From positions 2,634,556 to 2,698,555 of the forward strand of contig NZ_FOJG01000002.1 in assembly GCF_900110835.1 (NCBI RefSeq): a stretch of 64,000 nt of DNA, read 5' to 3'. The notes under the pieces are model-generated. The model had not been told where the DNA came from. It ran no database searches and worked only from the letters and a program-made list of their open reading frames with translations. The translations under genes and the position numbers were made by a program. This DNA is from Chitinophaga arvensicola. GTDB lineage: Bacteria; Bacteroidota; Bacteroidia; Chitinophagales; Chitinophagaceae. Below, one piece after another: positions 52,833-61,800 of the stretch (its first letter is position 1; every line of letters begins with the position of its first letter).

Positions 52833-53951
52833 ATGACAAAAACAGCCGCCGCGTATTTACTTTGCCTCTTTCCTTTATGGACTATGGCGCAGAAACGTCC
52901 TACTGCCATCCAGGTACCATTACAAGCGTCCAATTGGGAGTTCCGGCCCGGAGGAGTGGAATTTACCACGTATAAATCGGTGCCTGCCATGAAGATCCTA
53001 ACGACGAAAGACTCGGCAGTATTGAAGCAACTGGATTTTACCAATGGTACCATTGAATATGATATGGAACCGCTCGATCCTTACTTCACTTCGTTTTATT
53101 TCCGGCGCAACAGCAAGGCCGAAAATGAGTGCTTTTATTTCCGGACTGCCGAAGCGGGAAAAGGCGATGCCGTACAATACGCTCCCCATCTTGGTGGCAT
53201 CAATCTATGGGATATGCTGCCTGAGTACCAGTCGGCCACCTGGTTTGCGAAAGACCAATGGAACCACGTAAAACTCGTCATATCCGGGAAGCAGATGCGT
53301 GTATACGTCAATGATACCATCCATCCGGTATTGCAGGTTCCCCGGTTAGAAGGTAATACCACAGACGGCGGACTGGCATTTGACGGACAGGCAATTATTG
53401 CCAACCTGGTGGTGAAGCCGGCACAAACGGAAGCATTATCGCCGGATGCAGGCATCGACATTACCGATAATGACCCGCGTTATCTGCGTCAATGGCAACT
53501 GAGTACACCCATAACTACGCCCGTCAACCTGGATTTCAGCCTGGACTGGAAACCCGCAAAAGATGCTGCGTGGGAAAGTATATGGGCAGAAAGAAAAGGA
53601 CTGATCAACCTCACCCGCAAATTTGGCGGCATGGCCGACCGTGCCCGCAGAATAGTGTGGCTCAAAACCAACATCCATTCCACGGTAGCACAGGTACGCC
53701 AGGTGAGCCTGGGTTTCAGTGATGAAGTATGGGTGTTTGTAAATGGTAATTTCGCCTATGTAGATAAAAACCTGTACAGTCTGCCGGCAATGAAACAACC
53801 TGATGGCCGTTGCTCCATCGACAACGCGTCTTTTTCACTGCCATTGAAAGCAGGCGATAATGAAGTGATGATCGCCGTGGCCAATAACTTCTACGGCTGG
53901 GGAATCATTGCCCGCCTGGATAAATTTGAAAACCTTACGTTCGGTAAATAA
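52833..53951 (+). CDS. Secreted concanavalin A-like (LamG-type) protein
   Basis: The product is about 372 residues with a signal peptide (AAAYLLCLFPLWTMAQ). The first domain is a sandwich with FTNGTIEYDMEPLDPYFTSF, YFRRNSKAENECFYFRTAE and WNHVKLVISGKQMRVYVND, typical of LamG/DUF1080-like folds that bind or cleave glycans. A second beta-rich domain (VSLGFSDEVWVFVNGNFAYV, SFSLPLKAGDNEVMIAVANN) resembles a carbohydrate-binding sandwich. ATG 52833 directly precedes the signal; the frame is open from 52725. It is divergent from the membrane-spanning regulator. No catalytic residues identified. Confidence 0.78.
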   Translation: MTKTAAAYLLCLFPLWTMAQKRPTAIQVPLQASNWEFRPGGVEFTTYKSVPAMKILTTKDSAVLKQLDFTNGTIEYDMEPLDPYFTSFYFRRNSKAENECFYFRTAEAGKGDAVQYAPHLGGINLWDMLPEYQSATWFAKDQWNHVKLVISGKQMRVYVNDTIHPVLQVPRLEGNTTDGGLAFDGQAIIANLVVKPAQTEALSPDAGIDITDNDPRYLRQWQLSTPITTPVNLDFSLDWKPAKDAAWESIWAERKGLINLTRKFGGMADRARRIVWLKTNIHSTVAQVRQVSLGFSDEVWVFVNGNFAYVDKNLYSLPAMKQPDGRCSIDNASFSLPLKAGDNEVMIAVANNFYGWGIIARLDKFENLTFGK

Positions 53952-53965
53952 CTTGTTTTCTGAAC

Positions 53966-54012
53966 GGTATACTATGCCGGCCACCTGGAAAAGGTTGCCG
54001 GCATAGTATGCC
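53966..54012 (+). terminator. Very strong hairpin after the lectin-like gene
   Basis: Arms 53966-53981 (GGTATACTATGCCGGC) and 53997-54012 (GCCGGCATAGTATGCC) pair over 16 bases with one G-T wobble; inside them ACCT-GGAAA-AGGT forms a second stem. There is no T-run after it, so it may be a rho-independent-like stop, an RNA-stability element or a repeated palindrome. Confidence 0.5.
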
Positions 54013-54113
54013 CTACTGCATTATCATCTCCCGGAAAACTACCCTCCCTCCCCACTCAAAAAATTTCATCCAGAAATAAGCATTAAAATTGTGGTATTTC
54101 ATATTGTTTCCAA

Positions 54114-54121
54114 TAACTTTA
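54114..54121 (+). promoter_or_regulatory. -7 box six bases before the YD-repeat ATG
   Basis: TAACTTTA (TAnnTTT with last base A), then GGTACC, then ATG 54128. The transcript would have no leader or a very short one. Confidence 0.4.
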
Positions 54122-54127
54122 GGTACC

Positions 54128-54925
54128 ATGAAACAGACACTGGCAGATACCGAATTGACAGGTGCGGTACTACAAATGAAATATGCTACCACAGATCCTG
54201 ATGGTAAATATTACGGGTACGACTTATCCTTTTTTGATGAAAGAGGAAGTCTGCTCAAATGGGAAGATTATACCGCCAGTCACGAGCTGGATAAAACCCT
54301 CCTCTACACTTTTGATGCGCAAGGTTGCCTGGTAGAGAAAACACTGACATCTGCTGCTAAAGGCAAGATCTATAAACACAATTATTTTGAAAACGGCGCG
54401 CTGAAAGACAGTACCGAATATTACAGCGAAGACACTTACTATACCAGGTACGATGAAGCCGGCAATGTGCTGGAATGCCTGCAAAACGGCGAGCCTATCC
54501 CCGTAGAAGAAGATCCGTATAATGAAGAATGGGAAACCGATACACATACCGATGCAAACGGTATCCGCACAGAAACTACCCGTTATTCCTCCTACGGCGC
54601 CTTACAGGAAATTACCCGCAGCAAATACAATGCGCAGCAACAATTGCTGGAAGAACACAAATTCAGAACTGCCACGGATCTTACGGATAATAACGCCGTA
54701 GAATTGACCCATTGTGAATATAATGCACAAGGACATCTCACCGCCAAAATAACTGATAAGATCACTGCTTCCGGCACTTCTGAAAGAACCATCCACCGGT
54801 ATGAATTTACATACGACCTTCATGATAACTGGATAGAAAAAGTAGAAATCATGAATAACAAAGTAACCGGCTACCAGGATAAGGTTCTTTTTGTCCGGCG
54901 CAGAGAAATCCTGTACGCACCTTAA
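54128..54925 (+). CDS. YD/RHS-like repeat protein without signal peptide
   Basis: This 265-residue protein consists of degenerate tandem beta-hairpin repeats: YGYDLSFFDERGSLLKWEDY, YTFDAQGCLVEKT, HNYFENGALKDSTEYY, TRYDEAGNVLECLQNGEP, CEYNAQGHLTAKITDK. The YD-A/E-x-G-x-L pattern is that of YD (RHS) repeats. Most RHS proteins are exported toxins or surface proteins; this one has no visible signal or toxin tip, so it may be a cytoplasmic or untypically exported single-module protein. ATG 54128 is chosen over 54089 because of the -7 box just before it. Confidence 0.7.
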   Translation: MKQTLADTELTGAVLQMKYATTDPDGKYYGYDLSFFDERGSLLKWEDYTASHELDKTLLYTFDAQGCLVEKTLTSAAKGKIYKHNYFENGALKDSTEYYSEDTYYTRYDEAGNVLECLQNGEPIPVEEDPYNEEWETDTHTDANGIRTETTRYSSYGALQEITRSKYNAQQQLLEEHKFRTATDLTDNNAVELTHCEYNAQGHLTAKITDKITASGTSERTIHRYEFTYDLHDNWIEKVEIMNNKVTGYQDKVLFVRRREILYAP

Positions 54926-54930
54926 ATTTG
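54923..54930 (+). promoter_or_regulatory. -7 box for lysR, overlapping the previous stop codon
   Basis: TAAATTTG, an exact TAnnTTTG match; its first three bases are the stop codon of the YD-repeat gene. CACAC and ATG 54936 follow, so the LysR message is probably leaderless. Confidence 0.5.
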
Positions 54931-54935
54931 CACAC

Positions 54936-55835
54936 ATGTTATCGAACCGGCACCAGATCTTTATGGAAGTGGCCCATCAGAAAAGCTTTTCGAAGGCCAG
55001 CCAGGCTTTGTTTATTTCACAACCCGCCGTAAGTACACATATCAAGGGACTGGAAGAACAATATAAAACCAAGTTATTCGAAAGAAAAGGTTTGCAGATA
55101 GAACTAACGGAAGCAGGTCAGCTGTTATATAACCGCCTGCTCACCGTGCGGCATATCCAACAGGAAACGGAATTTGATATTTCCGTGATCCACGATCAGC
55201 AGCAGGCTACCGGTATGCTGAATCTCGGCGCCAGCACCACTGCGGCCCTGTATATCCTGCCAAAAGTAATGTCCGCCTTTCACCGGGAATATCCGCTGGT
55301 CGATATTTCACTGCTGAACCGCAACAGTGAAATTGTACTACAGGCACTGCTCGATAAAGAAATTAATATAGGCGTCACCGAAGAAAAAGGACAACTGAGC
55401 AATATTACCTATCAGCCTTTTCTGAAAGACCAGATCGTAGCCGTGTGCAGCCGCGATAACCCGCTGGCCCGCAAAAAGAATTACCCGCTGAAAGACATCC
55501 TCCAGATGCCCGTGGCTATCCGCGAACGCGGCAGTGGCACATTGGAAGCACTCAAGAAAGGTTTACAGAAAAGTAAGATCCGGTTAAATGACCTGAAAAT
55601 AAAAGTCAGGCTCGGTGGCACAGAAGCATTGAAAAATTTCCTGCTGGAATCCGGTTGTGTAGGATTCCTCTCCACCCGATCTATCGCCAAAGAGCTGCAA
55701 CATGGGGAACTGACCATCCTTTCCTTCGAAGGACTGCGGATAGAGCGCAGCTTTTACTTCATCCAGCGCAAGGGCGAAACCAGCGACCTCAACAAACGCT
55801 TTATCAAAATGGCCAGATCCATTTATAATTATTAA
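54936..55835 (+). CDS. LysR-family transcriptional regulator
   Basis: The 299-residue product has the N-terminal LysR winged helix-turn-helix (FMEVAHQKSFSKASQALFIS, QPAVSTHIKGLEEQYKTKLF, ERKGLQIELTEAGQLLYNRL) and a substrate-binding domain (GMLNLGASTTAALYILPKVM, INIGVTEEKGQLSNITYQPF, GCVGFLSTRSIAKELQHG). It likely controls a metabolic gene in response to a small ligand. LysR targets are usually divergent neighbours; none is divergent here, so its target is elsewhere or is the 89-residue gene downstream. ATG 54936 is preferred over an in-frame start at 54891 inside the previous gene. Confidence 0.93.
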   Translation: MLSNRHQIFMEVAHQKSFSKASQALFISQPAVSTHIKGLEEQYKTKLFERKGLQIELTEAGQLLYNRLLTVRHIQQETEFDISVIHDQQQATGMLNLGASTTAALYILPKVMSAFHREYPLVDISLLNRNSEIVLQALLDKEINIGVTEEKGQLSNITYQPFLKDQIVAVCSRDNPLARKKNYPLKDILQMPVAIRERGSGTLEALKKGLQKSKIRLNDLKIKVRLGGTEALKNFLLESGCVGFLSTRSIAKELQHGELTILSFEGLRIERSFYFIQRKGETSDLNKRFIKMARSIYNY

Positions 55836-55882
55836 TTATAGGTCATAATATTTTCATATAGCCAGGATTATAACGTTAGGGC

Positions 55883-55890
55883 TACATTTG
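55883..55890 (+). promoter_or_regulatory. -7 promoter box for the 55916 gene
   Basis: TACATTTG, exact TAnnTTTG match, 25 bases before ATG 55916. Confidence 0.5.
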
Positions 55891-55915
55891 AACCGTACAA
55901 AATAACCGGTTTGAT

Positions 55916-56185
55916 ATGAACATGCTTTTTTATTACGACGAACTGTACAAGGCAGCGGTAGAAAGAATTAATAAGCTGGTGGATATTTCTGTAGCGCAGA
56001 AGAATGCGCTGATCCAGCGGTTAAAAAGCCAGGCGCCTTTTCTGGCTACCACCACAGAAGATATTGATAATGTGTCTCAAAAGATGATGAACTCCCTGGG
56101 AATGATGTTATGCCCCGATGCGGCGGCTGATTTTGCGGGAGGCAGCAAACTGCTGGAAATGGAGATGCTGAGCAATGGCGAATAG
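55916..56185 (+). CDS. Small protein of unknown function
   Basis: This 89-residue protein has no signal or membrane segment. It is mostly helical (LYKAAVERINKLVDISVAQK, NALIQRLKSQAPFLATTTED) with a Gly/Met-rich end. I do not recognise it. A clear -7 box upstream and a codon-like composition support a real gene. It ends inside a hairpin between convergent genes. Confidence 0.65.
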   Translation: MNMLFYYDELYKAAVERINKLVDISVAQKNALIQRLKSQAPFLATTTEDIDNVSQKMMNSLGMMLCPDAAADFAGGSKLLEMEMLSNGE

Positions 56186-56204
56186 CGGCTGCTATCGGCC
56201 ATTG
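56173..56204. other. Hairpin between convergent genes
   Basis: CAATGGC (56173-56179) pairs with GCCATTG (56198-56204), and inside ATAGC pairs with GCTAT. It includes the stop codon of the 89-residue gene and precedes an A-run on the plus strand, so it may act as a minus-strand barrier or simply protect the 3' end. Confidence 0.4.
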
Positions 56205-56219
56205 CCCGCAAAAAAATGC

Positions 56220-57803
56220 TTATTTACCAGGACAAATCTCTTTTCTTAATACTTCTCCGTCTTTCATACCCCTGGTATTTAATTCGATAGTGTCTACCCT
56301 GTTGCCCCGATGGATACGGATTTCATAATCGGTATCCTTTTCGAGTGTCAGGTTGATTTCCCGGCCGGGTTGCCCGATAAAGCACCAACCCACCTGCCGT
56401 TGCTTGTTGTAGATGTAGATACACGCATCTGCCAGCGGCGGACATACCGTGCCGATAAACGGTATCACGAGTCCGGGCGGAATATTGGTAAGGGTATATA
56501 TTTCAGGGGTAGTAATCGCATAAATATCATCGCTTCCTTTACCACCAGGGCGATTGGAAGCAAAATAAGTATCTCCGGCAGCGGAGGCTACAAAATAGAA
56601 ATCATCCCCGGAAGAATTGGTAGGATACCGCAGGTTTTCCGGCGCGCTCCATTGTGTTTTACTGCCGGTAGTGTGAAAAATATCAAAACCACCCATACCT
56701 ACCCAGCCTTTACTGGAAAAATACAGGCTGCCATCCGGCGCAATAGTGGGAAACTCCTCTTCTTCTGCGGTATTAATGGAAGGCCCGCAGTTAACTGGTG
56801 CGCCCCATTTACCATCTCCCTGTTTTTCGCTGTACCAGATATCGGTACTTCCTTGTCCGCCAGGCATATCCGACGCAAAGTACAGCGTGTTGCCATCGCT
56901 GCTGAGGGCAGCATGACCTACAGAATACTCGTCTGGTTTGTTATAAGGGAATGCGGTTAAATCGCCCCATTTGCCATTGGCTTCTTTCTGGGAGGAAAAC
57001 AATTCCAGGCGGCGGTAGCCGTACTTCACTTTATTTTCCTTTACTGCCGGAATGCGGCGGTCGAAATCTGTCATGGTAACATAAGCCGTATGGAAATCTT
57101 TATCAAAGGTAGCGGGGCCTACGTGATACCTGGAGTGATTGAAGGTGGGAGAAAAATCTTCGATGTAAACGCTGCCATAGCTGGCGGTATCTCCGATATA
57201 AAGATTCTGGTAATCGGTACGTGTACGGCCATACAGGTTCCGGTTAAAACGGCTGCCGTTGTCGAGCTGTTTGCGGTACAATGAATCTGATACAAACACG
57301 ATGCCGCCGGGATAATGGGTAGCGCCCCAATCGGCGCCGGCGGTATTAAGTCGTTCTACATTGCGGATGCTCACAGGCGTGGGCGACTGGATCCATTGTT
57401 GCGCCGCATCGCAACCTTCGATACGGTTTTTTACGCGGTCTGATGATGCATATTGGGAATAAGCGGCTTTCGCCTCTGCGTATTTACCAAGACTCTTCAG
57501 CATATCACCATAGTACAGCCGTGCATCCGGCGATGCGTCGGAACGGGCCAGCAGCTTGGCGTACCAGTCGGCCGCCGCCGCATATTCATTGATGCGCCGG
57601 TACGAATCGGCCAGTCTTTCCAGCACCAGCGTTTTTGTCTTGTCTTTTTTCTTTGCGGCAATGCGTTCATACAAAGAGGCGGCTCTTGCATAATCGTATT
57701 TGGCGTAATAAATAGCGGCCTGTTGATCCAACGTCAATTGCTCCTGTGCCTGTAAAAATTGTACAGATAAGATGAGTAAAATTATACCAGCATATTTTTT
57801 CAT
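56220..57803 (-). CDS. TPR/PD40 protein of T9SS operon, lacking an OmpA domain
   Basis: The 527-residue protein has a signal peptide (IILLILSVQFLQAQ), TPR-like helices (KYDYARAASLYERIAAKKKD, YRRINEYAAAADWYAKLLAR) and PD40 beta-propeller repeats (SSDGNTLYFASDMPGGQGST, APDGSLYFSSKGWVGMGGFD, GDTYFASNRPGGKGSDDIYA). Proteins of this layout beside PorP/SprF genes usually end with an OmpA peptidoglycan-binding domain; this one instead ends after a short beta region (EINLTLEKDTDYEIRIHRGN). It follows SprF by 27 bases. Probably an anchoring or folding partner of the surface adhesin. Confidence 0.85.
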   Translation of the reverse strand: MKKYAGIILLILSVQFLQAQEQLTLDQQAAIYYAKYDYARAASLYERIAAKKKDKTKTLVLERLADSYRRINEYAAAADWYAKLLARSDASPDARLYYGDMLKSLGKYAEAKAAYSQYASSDRVKNRIEGCDAAQQWIQSPTPVSIRNVERLNTAGADWGATHYPGGIVFVSDSLYRKQLDNGSRFNRNLYGRTRTDYQNLYIGDTASYGSVYIEDFSPTFNHSRYHVGPATFDKDFHTAYVTMTDFDRRIPAVKENKVKYGYRRLELFSSQKEANGKWGDLTAFPYNKPDEYSVGHAALSSDGNTLYFASDMPGGQGSTDIWYSEKQGDGKWGAPVNCGPSINTAEEEEFPTIAPDGSLYFSSKGWVGMGGFDIFHTTGSKTQWSAPENLRYPTNSSGDDFYFVASAAGDTYFASNRPGGKGSDDIYAITTPEIYTLTNIPPGLVIPFIGTVCPPLADACIYIYNKQRQVGWCFIGQPGREINLTLEKDTDYEIRIHRGNRVDTIELNTRGMKDGEVLRKEICPGK

Positions 57804-57830
57804 GGTGTCTGTTTAAATGAAATCCCTGCA

Positions 57831-58850
57831 TTAGAAATATCTAGGACTGATTACCCGGGCTTTCTTTCCGGGGAATAAAAACCCGATAGATATTTCATGT
57901 GATCCGCTCTGGAAAGAAGCCATTTTATTGATGGTCAGATCATATGCGTATCCTAACCTGAATTGATTGGTGATGTTAAACTGTACGAGTACGCTGGCAG
58001 CATCAAGTTGTTCCAGGTCTTTATCCAGCGCCGGTTTGTTCCACAGCTTTACGCCTGTTCTGTAAGAACCGCCTGCCCATAGCCTGTCGGCGATTAGGAA
58101 TAAAGCGGTGAGATCTACGTTGGTAGGTCCTTTAAAATCTTCTTTTATCAGGAGAGATGGTTTGAATTTTACGTTTTCAGAAAGATCAAACATGACCCCG
58201 GCATTTACGTACAGGTGTTGTGTTTTACGGATGGTTTTATACTGGTAGCCTTTCCAGTAATACCGGGAGGCATCGGTATATAAAGAGAAGAGATCCATCA
58301 CGGAGGCGCCTACATAAAATTTTGATGTAAAATAGTAAACACCGAACCGTGCATCCGGCACCCAGGTAGAGGCCCTTCCCAGCGGAATGGAGGGGTCATT
58401 GGCATCGTTGTACTGTAGGGTCGCACCGTCAATAGCGTATTGTGTAACGCCGGCGCCTACCCCAAGACATAAACGTTTGTCACCGTCTTCATTTAATGGA
58501 ATACGGTAAGAATACATGCCGTAGATAGAGGTGGCATCCTGCGGGCCCAGTTTGTCATACATCACCTGTAACCCCAGCCCCACGCGGTTGTCGCGGGAAG
58601 CGTTGAGGGCACCGTCTATCGACACCCCGCCGGTTTGTGGCCCGCCGGGAAAATTGACCCATTGCTTGCGGTAGATGGCATTTGCATAAGGGTCTTCCTT
58701 ATATCCCGCATAGGCAGGATTCACGCTCAACATGTTAAATACATATTGACTGAACTGTAAATTTTGCTGTGCGAGGGTACGGGCTGGTTTGAACACCAGC
58801 CCTGCCAACACTAACAGCAACATCAACTTTGATTTCACGCTTATGGTCAT
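57831..58850 (-). CDS. PorP/SprF-type outer-membrane partner of T9SS
   Basis: The 339-residue protein has a signal peptide (LVLAGLVFKPARTLAQQ) and the family opening NLQFSQYVFNMLSVNPAYAG, followed by barrel strands and a C-terminal SHEISIGFLFPGKK. PorP/SprF proteins are needed to secrete and hold adhesins with a type B T9SS sorting domain, such as SprB of Flavobacterium johnsoniae. The adhesin gene lies 32 bases upstream in the same operon and carries a type B domain, so the pairing is clear. Confidence 0.93.
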   Translation of the reverse strand: MTISVKSKLMLLLVLAGLVFKPARTLAQQNLQFSQYVFNMLSVNPAYAGYKEDPYANAIYRKQWVNFPGGPQTGGVSIDGALNASRDNRVGLGLQVMYDKLGPQDATSIYGMYSYRIPLNEDGDKRLCLGVGAGVTQYAIDGATLQYNDANDPSIPLGRASTWVPDARFGVYYFTSKFYVGASVMDLFSLYTDASRYYWKGYQYKTIRKTQHLYVNAGVMFDLSENVKFKPSLLIKEDFKGPTNVDLTALFLIADRLWAGGSYRTGVKLWNKPALDKDLEQLDAASVLVQFNITNQFRLGYAYDLTINKMASFQSGSHEISIGFLFPGKKARVISPRYF

Positions 58851-58882
58851 ACGAGATTCTTTAAGAAGTCAATAAGTAATGA

Positions 58883-61800
58883 TTATCGCAGTAACTCAAT
58901 CCAGCCCTTCAAATCCCTGTTTACCTGCGCGGAACGTATTTTCAGGATGTAGTAATAAGTGCCTTCATTCAAGCCATCCCCATTCCATTTATTATCATAG
59001 TTTTTATTCTGATACACCTGGTTACCCCAACGGTTATAAATAAGCAGCGTGGAGCCAGGATACCTGTCCAGTCCGGGCACTACGAAATAATCGTTCTTAC
59101 CATCGCCGTTCGGTGTAATAATGTTTGGTAAGAAGATATCCTCCCCGGTAATTTCCTGGGTCACGGTAGCAGTATTATCCGAAAGATCTACATCTGTTTC
59201 ATTACCTGTGATGTTGGCGGTATTGGTCAGGGTACCGCCGCTGATCAGTTTCACGGTAAACGTCAGTGTTTCCTGCGTACCATTCGCCATTTCCGGTATC
59301 TGCCAGGTAATGGTCTTTGTAATCGGGTCAAATGTGGCCAGGCCTTTGGTCGTAATCATACTGATAGGTTGACCTAGCATACTTTCCATTGCATCTCTCA
59401 ATATTACCCCCGTAGCAGAATCAGGTCCGTTGTTAATAGCGGTAACAACAAACTGTAGTTCCTGGTTCACATGAAGTGGTGATAAAGTATTCAGTTTCTT
59501 CATCACTTTCAGATTGGCGTACCGGTCGGTGGTGATAGTAACAACGGACGTATCCGGTGTGCTCACATCCGGCGGACCAGTGATGATCGCGGTATTCTGT
59601 ACGCGACCCGGGCCGGTGATCGTTACTTCATAACTCCAGGTCTGTGTTTCGCCTGCATTGAGTAAACCAACATTCCAAACGATGACACGTTGTGCCGGAT
59701 CAAAAGTGATGGTTCCTTTTGCAGGAGCACTGTATACCGGATCTCCCAGCTGGGAAGCCGGAGGTAACTGATCGGTGACCACTACCGGGTTAACACCGGC
59801 GGTACCATTATTCGTGACGTTGAGCGTATAAATGACTTTCTGGCCTACACTATAAGGACCGGCAGCCGGACTCACTGTTTTGGTGACCTTCAGGTCATTT
59901 TTGCCCAATACGGTGGTCACGATTGTATTACTGATATTATTGCTGCTATCTGCATCCGGTATGCCTGCAGGCGTATTCACCACAGCTGTATTGCTGAGTG
60001 TGCCCGGCAAAGGCGCAATGCCTGTAATCTGCAATACAAAGCTGGCGCCCGCAGGGAAAGTGGCGGCAGAAGCATTGGCCGTATTACCATTCAATACCGC
60101 CTGGATACCAGCTGCGCCACCGGTAGTACTCACCACGCTGATGGCCGGCTGCGACAACCCTGTAGGAAGTATGTCCTGCACTGTCGCCCCATTCGCATCA
60201 GACGGGCCGGCATTGTTCACGGTCAGCTGATACGTGATCCTGCTGCCTTCATATACTTCCGAAGGCCCGGTTTTGGTGATAGACAGATCGGTGTTACTGC
60301 CGATAATACTCACCACTTCGCCGGATGGAATATCTTTTCCACTACTCAATATCACGTGTGCGGTGTTGGTAACAGTACCTGCAGGTGCATCCTGTTTCAC
60401 CGTTCCGGTCACTACAATCCTCAGACCGCTGGTATCTGCCGCAGGCAGATCTGCCATGATATTTACGCTATTGCCGGTACCGGTGGCGCCTGTGCTAATC
60501 ACCGCGCTGCGTAACGGTGTGGCCGTCCAGCTGACATTGGTGAGTACATCCGGTACTGCATCTGTTACTTTCAGACCGGCCGCGTTGCTTGGGCCCGGAT
60601 TTGCGACAATGATCACATAGGTAGCCTTATCTCCCCTTGTCATGATAGCATCGCCGGTTTTGCTGATAAGCACGCGGGAATCGGTTATCACGCTGGTGTT
60701 TACACGGGATTGCTTTGGCGCTACCCCTGCTTCTGATGGCGTAACAGTTGCTTCATTGACAATGATGCCTGTCGTGTTACCTGCTACCACACCACTCACC
60801 GTGATCACGATGATATTGTTGCTGCCTGCCGGCAGGTTGCCGGTGAGACTGATATTATTGGTATTACCGGAATTGGCGCCATTAATAACGGCGAGGCCAT
60901 TGGCCACGGCCTGCCATTGTACGCCCGTAACCGATGCCGGCACCTGGTCTGTGATGGACAGGTTGAGCGCATCACTTAAACCTGTGTTGGTAGTGGTGAT
61001 GGTATAACTGATCGGCTGGCCGGCAATCACCGTAGCCGGACCTGTTTTCTGAATATCCAGCTGCGGAGTGGCAGTGATCACCGTTTGCACCAGTTCAGAA
61101 GAATCGGCTTTGGCACCGGCTTCTGATGGTGTAATGATCGCCGTATTTTTCAGCGTATCACGGAAGGCAGGATCAACGGTACCATTCACGGTGATGGTAA
61201 TACGATTACTGTTACCAGCCGGGATATTGGCCAGCAGATCGATCGCGTTACCACTACCGGTGACAGCGCCATTGATCACGGCATTACCGGAAGCGGAGGC
61301 AGACCAAACCACGTTGGTAACTGCTGCCGGCACCATATCATGAATATGTGCATTTACGGCAGCACTCGGACCGTCATTACCGGCAACAATGGTGTAACTG
61401 ATATTTTCACCGGAGTGTAAAGCGGCCGGACCGGTTTTGCTAATTTTTACACCAGGTTGTAAAGTGACAGTTGTCACGATATTACTGCTATCCGGAGTAT
61501 TGCCCGGTTCAGCAGGTGTTACAATCGCCGTATTCGGAAGGCTACCCGCGAAAGTAGAATCAATGACGCCTTGTATAGCAATAGTTATGTTCGCTGCCGC
61601 TGGTACATCTGCCGTGAGGCGCACATTATTACCAGTACCGGTATTGCCGGAATTAACTACTGCTCCGCCATTTACACTGACCACATTCCATTGCACCTGG
61701 CTGATGGTTGCCGGCACGACGTCAGTAATTAATGCATTCACTGCTTTACTGAGACCATTATTCGTGATCTGTAACAGGTAGTGAATGGTTTCACCGGCAT

